Positions 1 through 8,542 of a DNA stretch of 45,614 nt are shown here, piece by piece. Position 1 is the first letter of the stretch. Each line of letters starts with the position of its first letter. The position numbers and the translations under genes were made by a program. Location: assembly GCA_902471875.1 (NCBI GenBank), contig CABRLN010000017.1, forward strand, positions 1-45,614, given 5' to 3'. Origin of the DNA: an uncultured Clostridium sp. (GTDB lineage: Bacteria > Bacillota > Clostridia > Oscillospirales > Acutalibacteraceae). The notes below the pieces were generated by a model, which was not told the DNA's origin, ran no database searches, and saw only the letters and a program-made list of their open reading frames with translations.

Positions 1-4
1 ACCA

Positions 5-35
5 CAAAGGGAGGAATTTCGATTTCCTCCCTTTT
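5..35. terminator. terminator-like hairpin at window start
   Basis: An 11-bp GC-rich stem (AAAGGGAGGAA at 6-16 with TTCCTCCCTTT at 24-34, loop of 7) ends in a short T run. It probably closes a gene that lies left of the window, but that gene is not visible. A perfect 19-nt palindrome (CCAAGGTCAGTGACCTTGG, 54-72) follows. The stretch up to 184 contains no gene that I can support. Confidence 0.5.
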
Positions 36-184
36 GAAACCCACCTTAAACGACCAAGGTCAGTGACCTTGGATCCAAGTTAGTAACAGTACATTCTCTG
101 GTTAGTTCTAGTTAAAGTTTTTTCTTCCGCTTGTTTTTTATTAGTCCGCTAAATCATAATTTATCGTTTATAAAATTATTACAT

Positions 185-213
185 AAAAAGGCTGCCCTTT
201 ATAAGAGCAGCCT
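185..213 (-). terminator. Rho-independent terminator of ftsH
   Basis: Read on the minus strand, arms AGGCTGC and GCAGCCT enclose an 11-nt loop and are followed by TTTTTATG. The hairpin starts 6 nt after the ftsH stop codon and ends the long housekeeping run. Confidence 0.85.
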
Positions 214-219
214 AATAAA

Positions 220-2346
220 TTATTCTTCAGGTGAATTATCATCCTGATTTTCTGTGTCAATTTCAACTTCCGGTTTGCTATCTATATTCGATATTTCTTC
301 ATCTTCAATCTCTTTTGGCTCTATATAAATGCCGTTCATAATGCTTTCAAATACATCGCCATTCATCTTTTCATGTTTAATAAGGTACTGAGCAACCTCA
401 TGCAGCTTTGGCATATACTTAGTCAAAATCTCTTCGGTTCTCTTATATGCGTCTGTAATAATACGGTGTACCTCAGCATCAATTTCAGCAGAAGTTGCGT
501 CTGAGAAGTCTTTTGCATGACCCATATCTCTGCCAATGAACACCTCTTGACCGCCTGAATAGTTAATAGGACCAACAACATCACTCATGCCGTACTTGGT
601 AACCATTGCTCTGGCTGTTTCGGTAGCTTTTTCAATATCATTAGATGCACCTGTTGAAATATCCTTAAGAATGAGCGCTTCAGCAACTCTTCCTCCTAAG
701 CAAACAACAATATCCTCTTCCATTGAAGTTTTTGAACGATAACTCTTATCTTCACTTGGCTGAGGCATTGTATAACCACCTGCCAAACCGCGAGGGATAA
801 TTGAAATTTCGTGTACAGGATCCTGAGTCGGACAAGCATAGAATGCAATGGCATGACCTGCCTCGTGATAAGCTGTAAGCTTTTTCTCTTTTTCTGACAT
901 AACCCTTGACTTTTTCTCAGAACCAACTGCAACCTTCATCATTGCATCCTGAATTTCTGTCATTGTAATCGCCTTAAGATCTTTTCTTGCGGCTAACAAA
1001 GCAGCTTCGTTAAGAAGATTTTCAAGGTCCGCACCTGTAAAGCCTGCTGTTGTGCCTGCAATAACCTCAAGTTTAACATCAGGAGCCAACGGCTTATCTT
1101 TTGCGTGTACTTTCAAAATTTCTTTTCTTCCCTTAATATCAGGGTAATTTACAACAACCTGTCTGTCAAATCTTCCCGGACGCATTAATGCAGGGTCAAG
1201 AACATCTGGTCGGTTAGTTGCGGCAATAATAATAATTCCTTCGTTAATACCAAAACCGTCCATTTCAACCAACAACTGGTTAAGTGTTTGCTCACGTTCA
1301 TCATTTCCGCCGCCTACGCCGGCGCCTCTCTGACGACCCACTGCATCAATTTCATCTATAAATATAATACACGGACTATTCTTTTTGGCTTGGTCAAACA
1401 AATCACGTACTCTTGAAGCACCTACACCAACAAACATTTCTACAAAATCAGAACCTGAAATTGAGAAAAACGGTACGCCTGCCTCACCGGCAACCGCCCT
1501 TGCAAGCAATGTCTTACCCGTACCAGGAGGACCAACTAAAAGCACACCTTTAGGAATTCGTGCACCTAAAGCACTAAACTTACTGCTGTCTTTCAAGAAC
1601 AGTACAATTTCTTCAAGATCTTCTTTCTCTTCATCGGCACCTGCAACGTCTTCAAAGGTTGTTTTACGCTTTTCATCGTTTAGATTTTTAATTTTAGCCT
1701 TACCAAAACCTAATGTTTTAGTAGGGTCACCCATGCCGCCTGACATTTTCTTCATAATAAAGAACCAGAAGGCTATCATAACAACAATTAACAATACTGT
1801 TGGAATAAGCTCCCAAAGCCAACCATTGTCAGAGGTTTTACTATAATCATAAACCATTGGTGCATCAGGATATTTTTCATTATAGGCTTCTATGAGGTTT
1901 GTTCCTTTTTGATCTCCTAAATCGCCCATAAGAGTTTTCCAAAATACAGAAACATCAGGTACAGTATAGGTAATGATTGCACCATTTGTTTTGTCACCGT
2001 CTTTGGTTAAGCTTCCCAAACCCTTGTGGTTTGCATTTGGTTCTGTTGGCTTTTCAGTAGCTTTTTCAGAAGTACCAAACAAAGCTGTATTTGTACTGTT
2101 ATTTACAAGATGGCTATTCAGTTTGGCGTCAGAGCGAAGCTGTATTTTTAACTCGCCTGAACCAAAATCAAGGGTAAACGCCTTAACCTCCATTCGCTGA
2201 AAATAACCCATAACATCTGAATACAGGTATCTTTCCCTTGATTGATTGTTAAAAACAAAAACAACCATAAGTATTACTGCAATGGCTATACCAAACAGTA
2301 AAAGAAAGCGCCCTGTACCGGATCTCTTCTTATCATCTTTATTCAA
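220..2346 (-). CDS. ftsH: ATP-dependent zinc metalloprotease FtsH
   Basis: Membrane-anchored AAA+ protease that degrades damaged membrane proteins and short-lived regulators. Order along 708 aa: TM1 at about 13-32, an extracytoplasmic segment of about 140 aa, TM2 at about 178-198, AAA domain with Walker A GPPGTGKT (272-279) and Walker B IIFIDE (327-332), the SRH region near 390, and the zinc site HEAGH (494-498). The extracytoplasmic segment is roughly twice that of E. coli FtsH and contains a Thr/Glu/Lys/Pro-rich stretch (about 92-105). The start is TTG with AAGGAG about 9 nt upstream. An overlapping ATG-GTT-GAA-TAA mini-frame sits between SD and start. It is the last gene of the cluster, after hpt, the usual Firmicutes order tilS-hpt-ftsH. 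The C-terminus is acidic, as is common in the family. Confidence 0.97.
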   Translation of the reverse strand: MNKDDKKRSGTGRFLLLFGIAIAVILMVVFVFNNQSRERYLYSDVMGYFQRMEVKAFTLDFGSGELKIQLRSDAKLNSHLVNNSTNTALFGTSEKATEKPTEPNANHKGLGSLTKDGDKTNGAIITYTVPDVSVFWKTLMGDLGDQKGTNLIEAYNEKYPDAPMVYDYSKTSDNGWLWELIPTVLLIVVMIAFWFFIMKKMSGGMGDPTKTLGFGKAKIKNLNDEKRKTTFEDVAGADEEKEDLEEIVLFLKDSSKFSALGARIPKGVLLVGPPGTGKTLLARAVAGEAGVPFFSISGSDFVEMFVGVGASRVRDLFDQAKKNSPCIIFIDEIDAVGRQRGAGVGGGNDEREQTLNQLLVEMDGFGINEGIIIIAATNRPDVLDPALMRPGRFDRQVVVNYPDIKGRKEILKVHAKDKPLAPDVKLEVIAGTTAGFTGADLENLLNEAALLAARKDLKAITMTEIQDAMMKVAVGSEKKSRVMSEKEKKLTAYHEAGHAIAFYACPTQDPVHEISIIPRGLAGGYTMPQPSEDKSYRSKTSMEEDIVVCLGGRVAEALILKDISTGASNDIEKATETARAMVTKYGMSDVVGPINYSGGQEVFIGRDMGHAKDFSDATSAEIDAEVHRIITDAYKRTEEILTKYMPKLHEVAQYLIKHEKMNGDVFESIMNGIYIEPKEIEDEEISNIDSKPEVEIDTENQDDNSPEE

Positions 2347-2446
2347 CCATTTTCACTCCTTGCATATTTTTATTATTAGCCGTTTGGCAAATATATTTTC
2401 ATTAACTTACGAAAATTATCTTGCCTATTAAGCAAATATATCAAAA

Positions 2447-3001
2447 TCAGTTTGAATAAATTTCTTCCTTAAGTATGCCTATAAATGGCAGATTACGATA
2501 TCTTTCAGCATAATCCATACCATAGCCTGCAACAAATTCATTGGGAATATCAGCCCCTATGTATTTAACATCAACATCTTTTTTACGCCTTTCAGGTTTA
2601 TTGATAAGGGTACATAAATTAACGGTTTTTGCACCCTTATTTTTTATATGATTAACAATAAAGCTAAGGGTAACGCCACTGTCAATAATATCCTCAACGA
2701 TAAGAACATTTTTTCCCAGAACAGATTCTGAAATATCCTTCAGTATATTCACTCTACCCAGTGATTCTGTACCTATACCATAGCTTGACACTGCCATAAA
2801 ATCGATAATACAATTCAGCTTAATTTGCCTTAAAAGGTCTGCCATAAAAATAAAACTTCCCTTTAGAAGCCCCATTACAATAAGCTCTTCACCGTGAAAA
2901 TCCTGTGTAATTTTTTCTCCCAGCAATTTTGTCATTTCTGCAATCTGGTCTTTTGTAAATAATATCTCTTTAAAATCGTCAATACCGCAGTACTCACCCA
3001 T
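2447..3001 (-). CDS. hpt: hypoxanthine phosphoribosyltransferase
   Basis: Purine salvage enzyme that joins hypoxanthine or guanine to PRPP, giving IMP or GMP in the cytoplasm. The PRPP-binding loop VLIVEDIIDSGVTL is at 99-112, and the 184-aa length is typical. The ATG start is preceded by GGGAGGG with good spacing. The gene follows tilS after 14 nt and precedes ftsH by about 100 nt. This arrangement is conserved in many Firmicutes and suggests cotranscription. It lies far from the de novo purine operon at 28.6-35.7 kb. Confidence 0.95.
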   Translation of the reverse strand: MGEYCGIDDFKEILFTKDQIAEMTKLLGEKITQDFHGEELIVMGLLKGSFIFMADLLRQIKLNCIIDFMAVSSYGIGTESLGRVNILKDISESVLGKNVLIVEDIIDSGVTLSFIVNHIKNKGAKTVNLCTLINKPERRKKDVDVKYIGADIPNEFVAGYGMDYAERYRNLPFIGILKEEIYSN

Positions 3002-3015
3002 TATATTAACCCTCC

Positions 3016-4395
3016 CTATAAACCATCAGTTTCAATTACCGCAACTGTTTTTGTATTGCTTGTTACTTTATAATTTTCTGAAACACCAAACCCCTGCAGC
3101 CACACAACCTCATTTTGATATGCAAGCAACAGTATTTTATCACGATTTTCCTGAGGTATTTTAGCCTCGGTAAACAGCTTTTTTAAGGTTTTAGTAACAC
3201 CTCTGCCACGCTGTTTAAAGACATCTTTCTTTGCCCTTGTTCGAAACATCGTTTCAAAGTGTATTATATCATAATCTACGGAATTATTTACTAAAAATTT
3301 GTTAACAGTTAGAATTTCGTCATAAGCTTGTTTTGTAATTATTTTAACATTAATTTTTTGTTCATTAATAACAACAGTTGTGCTTTTTTGTGGCATTAAT
3401 ACATTATAATTATCATTGCAATAAGCTTTTTCTTCATTTTCATCTTTATTATATACTCTAAAAATTCCCTGTTTTGTACTGACAACAAAGTTATTTGGAA
3501 GTTGAATAACACCATAATTACTTATTATTTCAACGATAAGTCTAATATGCTTTTCTGCATATTCATTGCAGCCATATCTGTTAAGAACATTTATAATTGC
3601 CTGCTTTAACACGGTTTTATCAGCTTCCAAAAGCTTTTGACAGCTGTAGCCGTTTGGGATTTTTGCCTTTACCAGCAAATTTTCAGCAAGTGCATTCACT
3701 AAATTTAGTTGTTCACTGACAATAGCAGTAAGTTTTTGCACAGCATTTTCAAATCCTGGATTAATGTCTTTTAGTACGGGGACAACTGCATGTCTTATTT
3801 TATTACGACTGTAATCATCGGTTAAATTAGAGGAGTCAGTAATATATTTAATATTATTTTCAGAACAATATTCCTCAACCTGTTGTCTTGTAATATTAAT
3901 AAGAGGTCTTATAATATTGCCCCTGACATTAGGAATACCCTGTAACCCCTTTAAGCCTGTACCTCTGGCAATATTAAATATTAAAGTTTCTGCTGAATCT
4001 GACAATGTGTGTGCAGTAGCAATTTTACCTGAAATACCGCTTAACTCTTTAAAAAATTCGTAGCGAATACGTCTGCCGCATTCTTCGCTACCTTCACCTG
4101 TCTGACTGCAGATTTTATTAATGTCTGCACTTAAAACTCTACATTCAATACCTCTTTGCCTGCAAAAGCATTCAACTAAAGTCTGATCACGCACAGCTTC
4201 TGCCCCACGCAGGTTATGGTTAATATGAGCCGCAATAATATTAATAGAAAATTTATATTTTATTGATATAAGAAAGTGGAGCAGACACATTGAATCTGCT
4301 CCGCCCGAAACGCCAACTACAATTTTATCATTACTAACAATCATATTATTGTCAGTTATAGTCTTTAATATAATATCATTTATACTATTACTCAA
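3016..4395 (-). CDS. tilS: tRNA(Ile)-lysidine synthetase TilS
   Basis: Converts C34 of the CAU-anticodon tRNA-Ile to lysidine so that it reads AUA, using ATP and lysine. The N-terminal PP-loop SGGADS is at 30-35. The middle holds the usual substrate-binding domain, and the C-terminal part has the TilS C-domain pattern (RGRG...TKTLKKLF...). The 459-aa length is normal. The TTG start lies inside the end of dnaB (8-nt overlap) behind a strong AGGAGG, so translation is probably coupled to dnaB. The gene is essential in most bacteria. Confidence 0.94.
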   Translation of the reverse strand: MSNSINDIILKTITDNNMIVSNDKIVVGVSGGADSMCLLHFLISIKYKFSINIIAAHINHNLRGAEAVRDQTLVECFCRQRGIECRVLSADINKICSQTGEGSEECGRRIRYEFFKELSGISGKIATAHTLSDSAETLIFNIARGTGLKGLQGIPNVRGNIIRPLINITRQQVEEYCSENNIKYITDSSNLTDDYSRNKIRHAVVPVLKDINPGFENAVQKLTAIVSEQLNLVNALAENLLVKAKIPNGYSCQKLLEADKTVLKQAIINVLNRYGCNEYAEKHIRLIVEIISNYGVIQLPNNFVVSTKQGIFRVYNKDENEEKAYCNDNYNVLMPQKSTTVVINEQKINVKIITKQAYDEILTVNKFLVNNSVDYDIIHFETMFRTRAKKDVFKQRGRGVTKTLKKLFTEAKIPQENRDKILLLAYQNEVVWLQGFGVSENYKVTSNTKTVAVIETDGL

Positions 4396-5749
4396 GCCTG
4401 TCCTCCTGTGAAGTAAAACGCATAAACTGTCCCTGCCAATGCAGCTTTACGGTGTTGGTTTCGCCGTGTCTGTTTTTTGCAACAATACATTCACCGCTGT
4501 TCATATCAGCATCTTCCTGATCTTTGCTATCCTTATCATTATAGTAACCTTCTCTGTACAAAAAAAGAACAATATCTGCGTCCTGCTCAATAGAACCCGA
4601 ATCTCTAAGGTCAGAAAGCATTGGGCGGTGTTCGGCACGCTGTTCACTGGCACGAGAAAGCTGTGAAAGTAAAATAACAGGTACATTAAGCTCTTTAGCC
4701 ATACTTTTTAAAGATCGGGTATTTTCACCTACAACCTGTACAAGATTTTCTGTACGAAGTGTACTTCCCATTAACTGCAAATAGTCTATAACTACCAAGT
4801 CAACATCTTTTAGTCGTCTTAGCTTAGCCTTCATTGCAGGTACTGTCAGCATTGTGGTTTCATCAAGATACATATTTGCCTGACTAAGAATTTCAGCCGC
4901 TTCCATCAGTCTTGCCCATTCGTCATTATTGAGCTTTCCTGAACGAAGCTTTGTGCCCTCAATAAGACCTTCGGTAGAAAGCAAACGAGAAACCAGCTGT
5001 TCTTTTGTCATTTCCAACGAGAAAAATGCAACCCGCATTTTTGCTTTTGAAGCTACATAACGAGCTATATTAAGTGCAAAAGAGGTTTTACCCATACCAG
5101 GACGAGCTGCCAGCAAAATAAGGTCTGAACGGTTTAATCCCGTTATGACCCTGTCAAGGTCTGCAATACCCGACGGAATAGGCTTTGATTTATCATTTTC
5201 TGGTGAGTTAAGAGCATCAAGCCTGGAAAGGGTTTGATAAATAACACTTTCAATATGTTCAAGACTTTTTACATCTGCACCCTTTCGTATATCATAAATT
5301 CTTTGTTCAGCCGAATCTAACAATTGATTAGAAGAATATGTCCCCTCTGACGCCTCTTCAATAATATTTTTAGCTGCAATAATTAAAGAGCGCGTTTCGT
5401 AATTCTCTTTAACTATACGCGCATAATCTTTAATATTTGTAGTAAAAGGAGTAACATTGGCAAGATTTACAAAATACTCTCTTCCCTCTGTTTGGTCGAA
5501 AGCAGGCTCTTTTTTCAGCTCGCTTAAAACTGTTACAACATCAACAGCGCCTCCGCGATTATATAAATGGAGCATACAGTCATATATAAGCTTGTGATTT
5601 GAAATATAAAAATAGTCTTTGTTAGGCAAAAATTCTACTATGCTGTCAAGGCAATCCTGATCTAACAAAATAGAACCCAGTACAGCCTGCTCTGCTTTTA
5701 AATCATACGGCAGCTTTATGCCGTCAAAAAGCTCGAAATCATCTGCCAC
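4388..5749 (-). CDS. dnaB: replicative DNA helicase DnaB
   Basis: Hexameric helicase that unwinds DNA at the replication fork. The N-terminal DnaB domain covers about 15-115. The RecA-like C-terminal domain has Walker A ARPGMGKT at 215-222 and DLVVIDYLQLM as the Walker B-like strand. No intein is present, and the 453-aa length is normal (DnaC in B. subtilis naming). The start is GTG behind GGGGGGAG. The gene lies after rplI with a 216-nt gap and overlaps tilS. The rplI-dnaB pairing is a conserved Firmicutes order. Confidence 0.96.
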   Translation of the reverse strand: MADDFELFDGIKLPYDLKAEQAVLGSILLDQDCLDSIVEFLPNKDYFYISNHKLIYDCMLHLYNRGGAVDVVTVLSELKKEPAFDQTEGREYFVNLANVTPFTTNIKDYARIVKENYETRSLIIAAKNIIEEASEGTYSSNQLLDSAEQRIYDIRKGADVKSLEHIESVIYQTLSRLDALNSPENDKSKPIPSGIADLDRVITGLNRSDLILLAARPGMGKTSFALNIARYVASKAKMRVAFFSLEMTKEQLVSRLLSTEGLIEGTKLRSGKLNNDEWARLMEAAEILSQANMYLDETTMLTVPAMKAKLRRLKDVDLVVIDYLQLMGSTLRTENLVQVVGENTRSLKSMAKELNVPVILLSQLSRASEQRAEHRPMLSDLRDSGSIEQDADIVLFLYREGYYNDKDSKDQEDADMNSGECIVAKNRHGETNTVKLHWQGQFMRFTSQEDRLE

Positions 5750-5965
5750 AGTTACTCCCCCCTTTCATACTATAAGAATTAAGGCAAAATCATATAATTA
5801 TAGTGTCAAATTACGTCGTGAGATTTTTTGTTATATCGCATAAAAATTTCAAAGATGTACTAACACACATATCAAAACATTTTTGTGCAAAATAAATGGA
5901 AATATCCAAATAATCGCACGCTAAGCCGCAAAGCGGTATTTGTGGGGTATTGCCTTAATATAAAA

Positions 5966-6412
5966 TTAAGCCTCTGAAACTACTATCTTTACTGTAGCAA
6001 CAATACCTGTATAAAGCTTAACCTCTGCATTGTAGGTACCAAAGGCTTTAATATCAGTGTCTAATGAAATTTTTCTTTTATCAACATTCAAACTAAACTG
6101 TTTTTTAAGCTCAGCTGAAATTTCTTTAACTGTAACAGAACCAAACAATCTGCCGCCCTGACCTGCCTTAGCTTTAATATTGAGTGACTTACCTTCAATT
6201 AAAGCCTTTGAGGCATTAGCCTTTTTCTTTGCTTCTTCAATTTGAAAAGCCTTTGACTCTTCGGCGTTTTTCAGTTCGCTCATAGCTTGTGCTGTGGCTT
6301 TTTTTGCTGCTTTTTTAGGAAGTAAAAAGTTTCTTGCATAGCCGTCAGAAACATCTACTAATTCTCCCTTCTTACCTGTACCTTTAACGTCCTGTAATAA
6401 AATTACTTTCAT
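5966..6412 (-). CDS. rplI: 50S ribosomal protein bL9
   Basis: Large-subunit ribosomal protein that binds 23S rRNA near the base of the L1 stalk. The bL9 N-domain opening MKVILLQDVKGTGKKGELV and the GYARNFLLPK segment are clear, followed by the long helix (about 40-75) and the C-domain. The 148-aa length is standard. The ATG shares ATGA with the stop of gdpP, so translation is coupled. This gdpP-rplI-dnaB order is seen in many Firmicutes. Confidence 0.97.
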   Translation of the reverse strand: MKVILLQDVKGTGKKGELVDVSDGYARNFLLPKKAAKKATAQAMSELKNAEESKAFQIEEAKKKANASKALIEGKSLNIKAKAGQGGRLFGSVTVKEISAELKKQFSLNVDKRKISLDTDIKAFGTYNAEVKLYTGIVATVKIVVSEA

Positions 6413-8514
6413 TTATCTTCAGTCCCTTCTTCTGCTTCTGTTTGATTATTTATTTTCGTACTTCTTTTTTTATTATTCTCTGCTTCTTCAGCAGTTACTT
6501 CAACTACAGGAATTTCATCTGCCAGTTGCGGAGCACCCAATTCGTCATCATCACTGCTGTCATTTTGATGCTCATTATTTTCAATTATATTAAGCAGCAT
6601 AGCTCGTGCCTGCTCCATAGTAACACCTTTTAGCTGAGCACCTGCCATTGAGTGATGGCCCCCTCCGCCAAGCTGTTCCATAATAATCTGAACATTAACA
6701 TCACCCAATGAACGGGCAGAGATATTGACAGTGTTACCCTGTTTATACATAACAAATGATGCCGTTACATTGTTAATGCTTAACAAATCATCTGCCGCTT
6801 GCGCCGCAGTTACACGCATATCACTTTCACAATCATCATCAGAACAAGCTAACGCACAGCGATTAAAAATTTCTGCACCCGAAACCAGTTTAAACTTAGC
6901 CTTGTAATTGTCAAGAGAGTTTGCAAACATTCTTTTAACACTTACGGTATCTGCACCCTTTTGACGCAGATACGCAGCTGCCTCAAATGTTCGCACACCT
7001 GTTTTTAATACAAAGTTCTTTGTGTCAAGGGTAATACCTGCCAACAATGCAGCAGCTTCATGTTTTGTTAAGCCTTTATCACCCATATATTGAATAAGCT
7101 CAGTTGCCATTTCTGCCGCTGATGACGCGTATGGCTCGTGGAAAAATACAAGTGCATTTGAAATATGATTGACCATCATTCTATGGTGATCAATTACAAC
7201 TACTCTTGAAGATCTGGTATATACACGAATATCCTCCAGAAAGGTTGGCGAATGAGTATCAACTACAATTAACAATGTTTTTTCTGTAATTGACATAAGT
7301 GCTTCTGAAGGCTCCATAAACATGTTCCCGTTACCGGCATCTTCCATAAAGCTTATTAACGAGCCTGCCAAAGTGCGGTCTTTTTTTACAACAATATGGG
7401 CAGACTTTTTCATATCCTTTGTTATACTGCTCCATAAGCCTATACCCGTGCCTATGCAGTCAACATCTGAATTATGATGACCCATAATAAGCACATGGTC
7501 GCTTGACTTTATGTGCTGTACAAGAGAGCTTGCAATAACCCTTGTACGAACCTTGTCGATTTTTTCAAAGCCCTGAGAGTTACCTCCGTAAAAGCGGTAC
7601 TGGTCTTTTGTTTTTATTGCAGCCTGGTCACCACCGCGTCCCAGCGCCATATCAAGAGCATTTCTTGACCAAAGCTCGCACTGCTTAAAGCTTACTGCAC
7701 ATCTGCCAATGCCAATAGAAATTGTAGGTTTACACACTGTACCCTCAAGAGGAACTTCCTTTACCTCTTCTAGCAAACTAAAATTATCTTCAGTAAGAGC
7801 GTCGATTACTCTTTCTTCAAAAATAACCATATATCTGCCATTATACATCTTTTTATATAAACCGTTAAATTTTGCCGCCCATTTTTGAATTGTTTTTTCA
7901 ACATTTACAATAATGTAAGACTGCTGTTGGTCGTCATCTTTTTCAAATTCATCAACGTTATCAAACTCAACTGTGGCAATTACAGGACGTGAATTCATAT
8001 ATTCGTCCGTTGTTTCTTTATAATATGTATCATCTACAAAATAAAGCACCTTTGATTTTTCTGAAAGAGCACAGCCTACAACAGTATAACGCCTTTCACC
8101 ATACATAACATCTGCACCGTCTGAACGCAAGATATTATCTATGGAGGTGTTTGGAATGTAGTGGTTAATAAGATCTCCTGCACAATCTCTGCCATTGCAC
8201 ATTATAGTTTTAAAGCTGTCATTAAACCAAACAACATCATCATAAGACCCCACAACCACCACAGGTATGTTAAATTGGTTAAGATATGTCAAATTTTCAC
8301 TGCCCAGCTTTTCAGCCGCCTGCCTGACAGTACGGTTAATATGGTGATTAAACCGACGTATGCCAAAAACAACTATAATTATTGATGCTATTGCCACTGA
8401 CATTTCTATACCAAAAACATACAAATTCCACCGAAAGGAAAAGACAGCCATTGCAACTATACCCAAGGTATAAACTATAAAAAACGGAGTTACCGTCCAA
8501 ATTTTGCGTTTCAT
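6409..8514 (-). CDS. gdpP: cyclic-di-AMP phosphodiesterase GdpP (DHH family)
   Basis: Membrane-bound enzyme that hydrolyses c-di-AMP and so affects wall stress, potassium balance and beta-lactam tolerance. Visible in order: two N-terminal TM helices (about 4-50), a PAS-like region, a degenerate GGDEF domain, a DHH domain with GHHNSDVDCIG and VVIDHH, and a DHHA1 domain ending in GGGGHHSMAGAQ. After that comes a charged Glu/Asp/Asn tail of about 50 residues. I place the start at the ATG reading MKRKIW because AAGGGGGAAAG lies 6 nt upstream; an in-frame ATG 18 nt earlier has no such site. Length is then 701 aa, slightly longer than B. subtilis GdpP because of the tail. It lies 28 nt after the RNase J gene. 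Confidence 0.94.
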   Translation of the reverse strand: MKRKIWTVTPFFIVYTLGIVAMAVFSFRWNLYVFGIEMSVAIASIIIVVFGIRRFNHHINRTVRQAAEKLGSENLTYLNQFNIPVVVVGSYDDVVWFNDSFKTIMCNGRDCAGDLINHYIPNTSIDNILRSDGADVMYGERRYTVVGCALSEKSKVLYFVDDTYYKETTDEYMNSRPVIATVEFDNVDEFEKDDDQQQSYIIVNVEKTIQKWAAKFNGLYKKMYNGRYMVIFEERVIDALTEDNFSLLEEVKEVPLEGTVCKPTISIGIGRCAVSFKQCELWSRNALDMALGRGGDQAAIKTKDQYRFYGGNSQGFEKIDKVRTRVIASSLVQHIKSSDHVLIMGHHNSDVDCIGTGIGLWSSITKDMKKSAHIVVKKDRTLAGSLISFMEDAGNGNMFMEPSEALMSITEKTLLIVVDTHSPTFLEDIRVYTRSSRVVVIDHHRMMVNHISNALVFFHEPYASSAAEMATELIQYMGDKGLTKHEAAALLAGITLDTKNFVLKTGVRTFEAAAYLRQKGADTVSVKRMFANSLDNYKAKFKLVSGAEIFNRCALACSDDDCESDMRVTAAQAADDLLSINNVTASFVMYKQGNTVNISARSLGDVNVQIIMEQLGGGGHHSMAGAQLKGVTMEQARAMLLNIIENNEHQNDSSDDDELGAPQLADEIPVVEVTAEEAENNKKRSTKINNQTEAEEGTEDK

Positions 8515-8542
8515 TTGTCTTTCCCCCTTCATGAATTTAAAA

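Noticed and set aside
1385..1846. Plus-strand open frame of 153 aa inside ftsH
   Set aside because: It is the antisense shadow of a conserved AAA+ domain, without an SD and with Ser/Pro/Thr-rich composition typical of reverse frames.
5890..5965. Terminator between rplI and dnaB
   Set aside because: The inverted repeats near the rplI stop are short (8 bp) or lack a U tail on the minus strand, so I do not call a terminator there.
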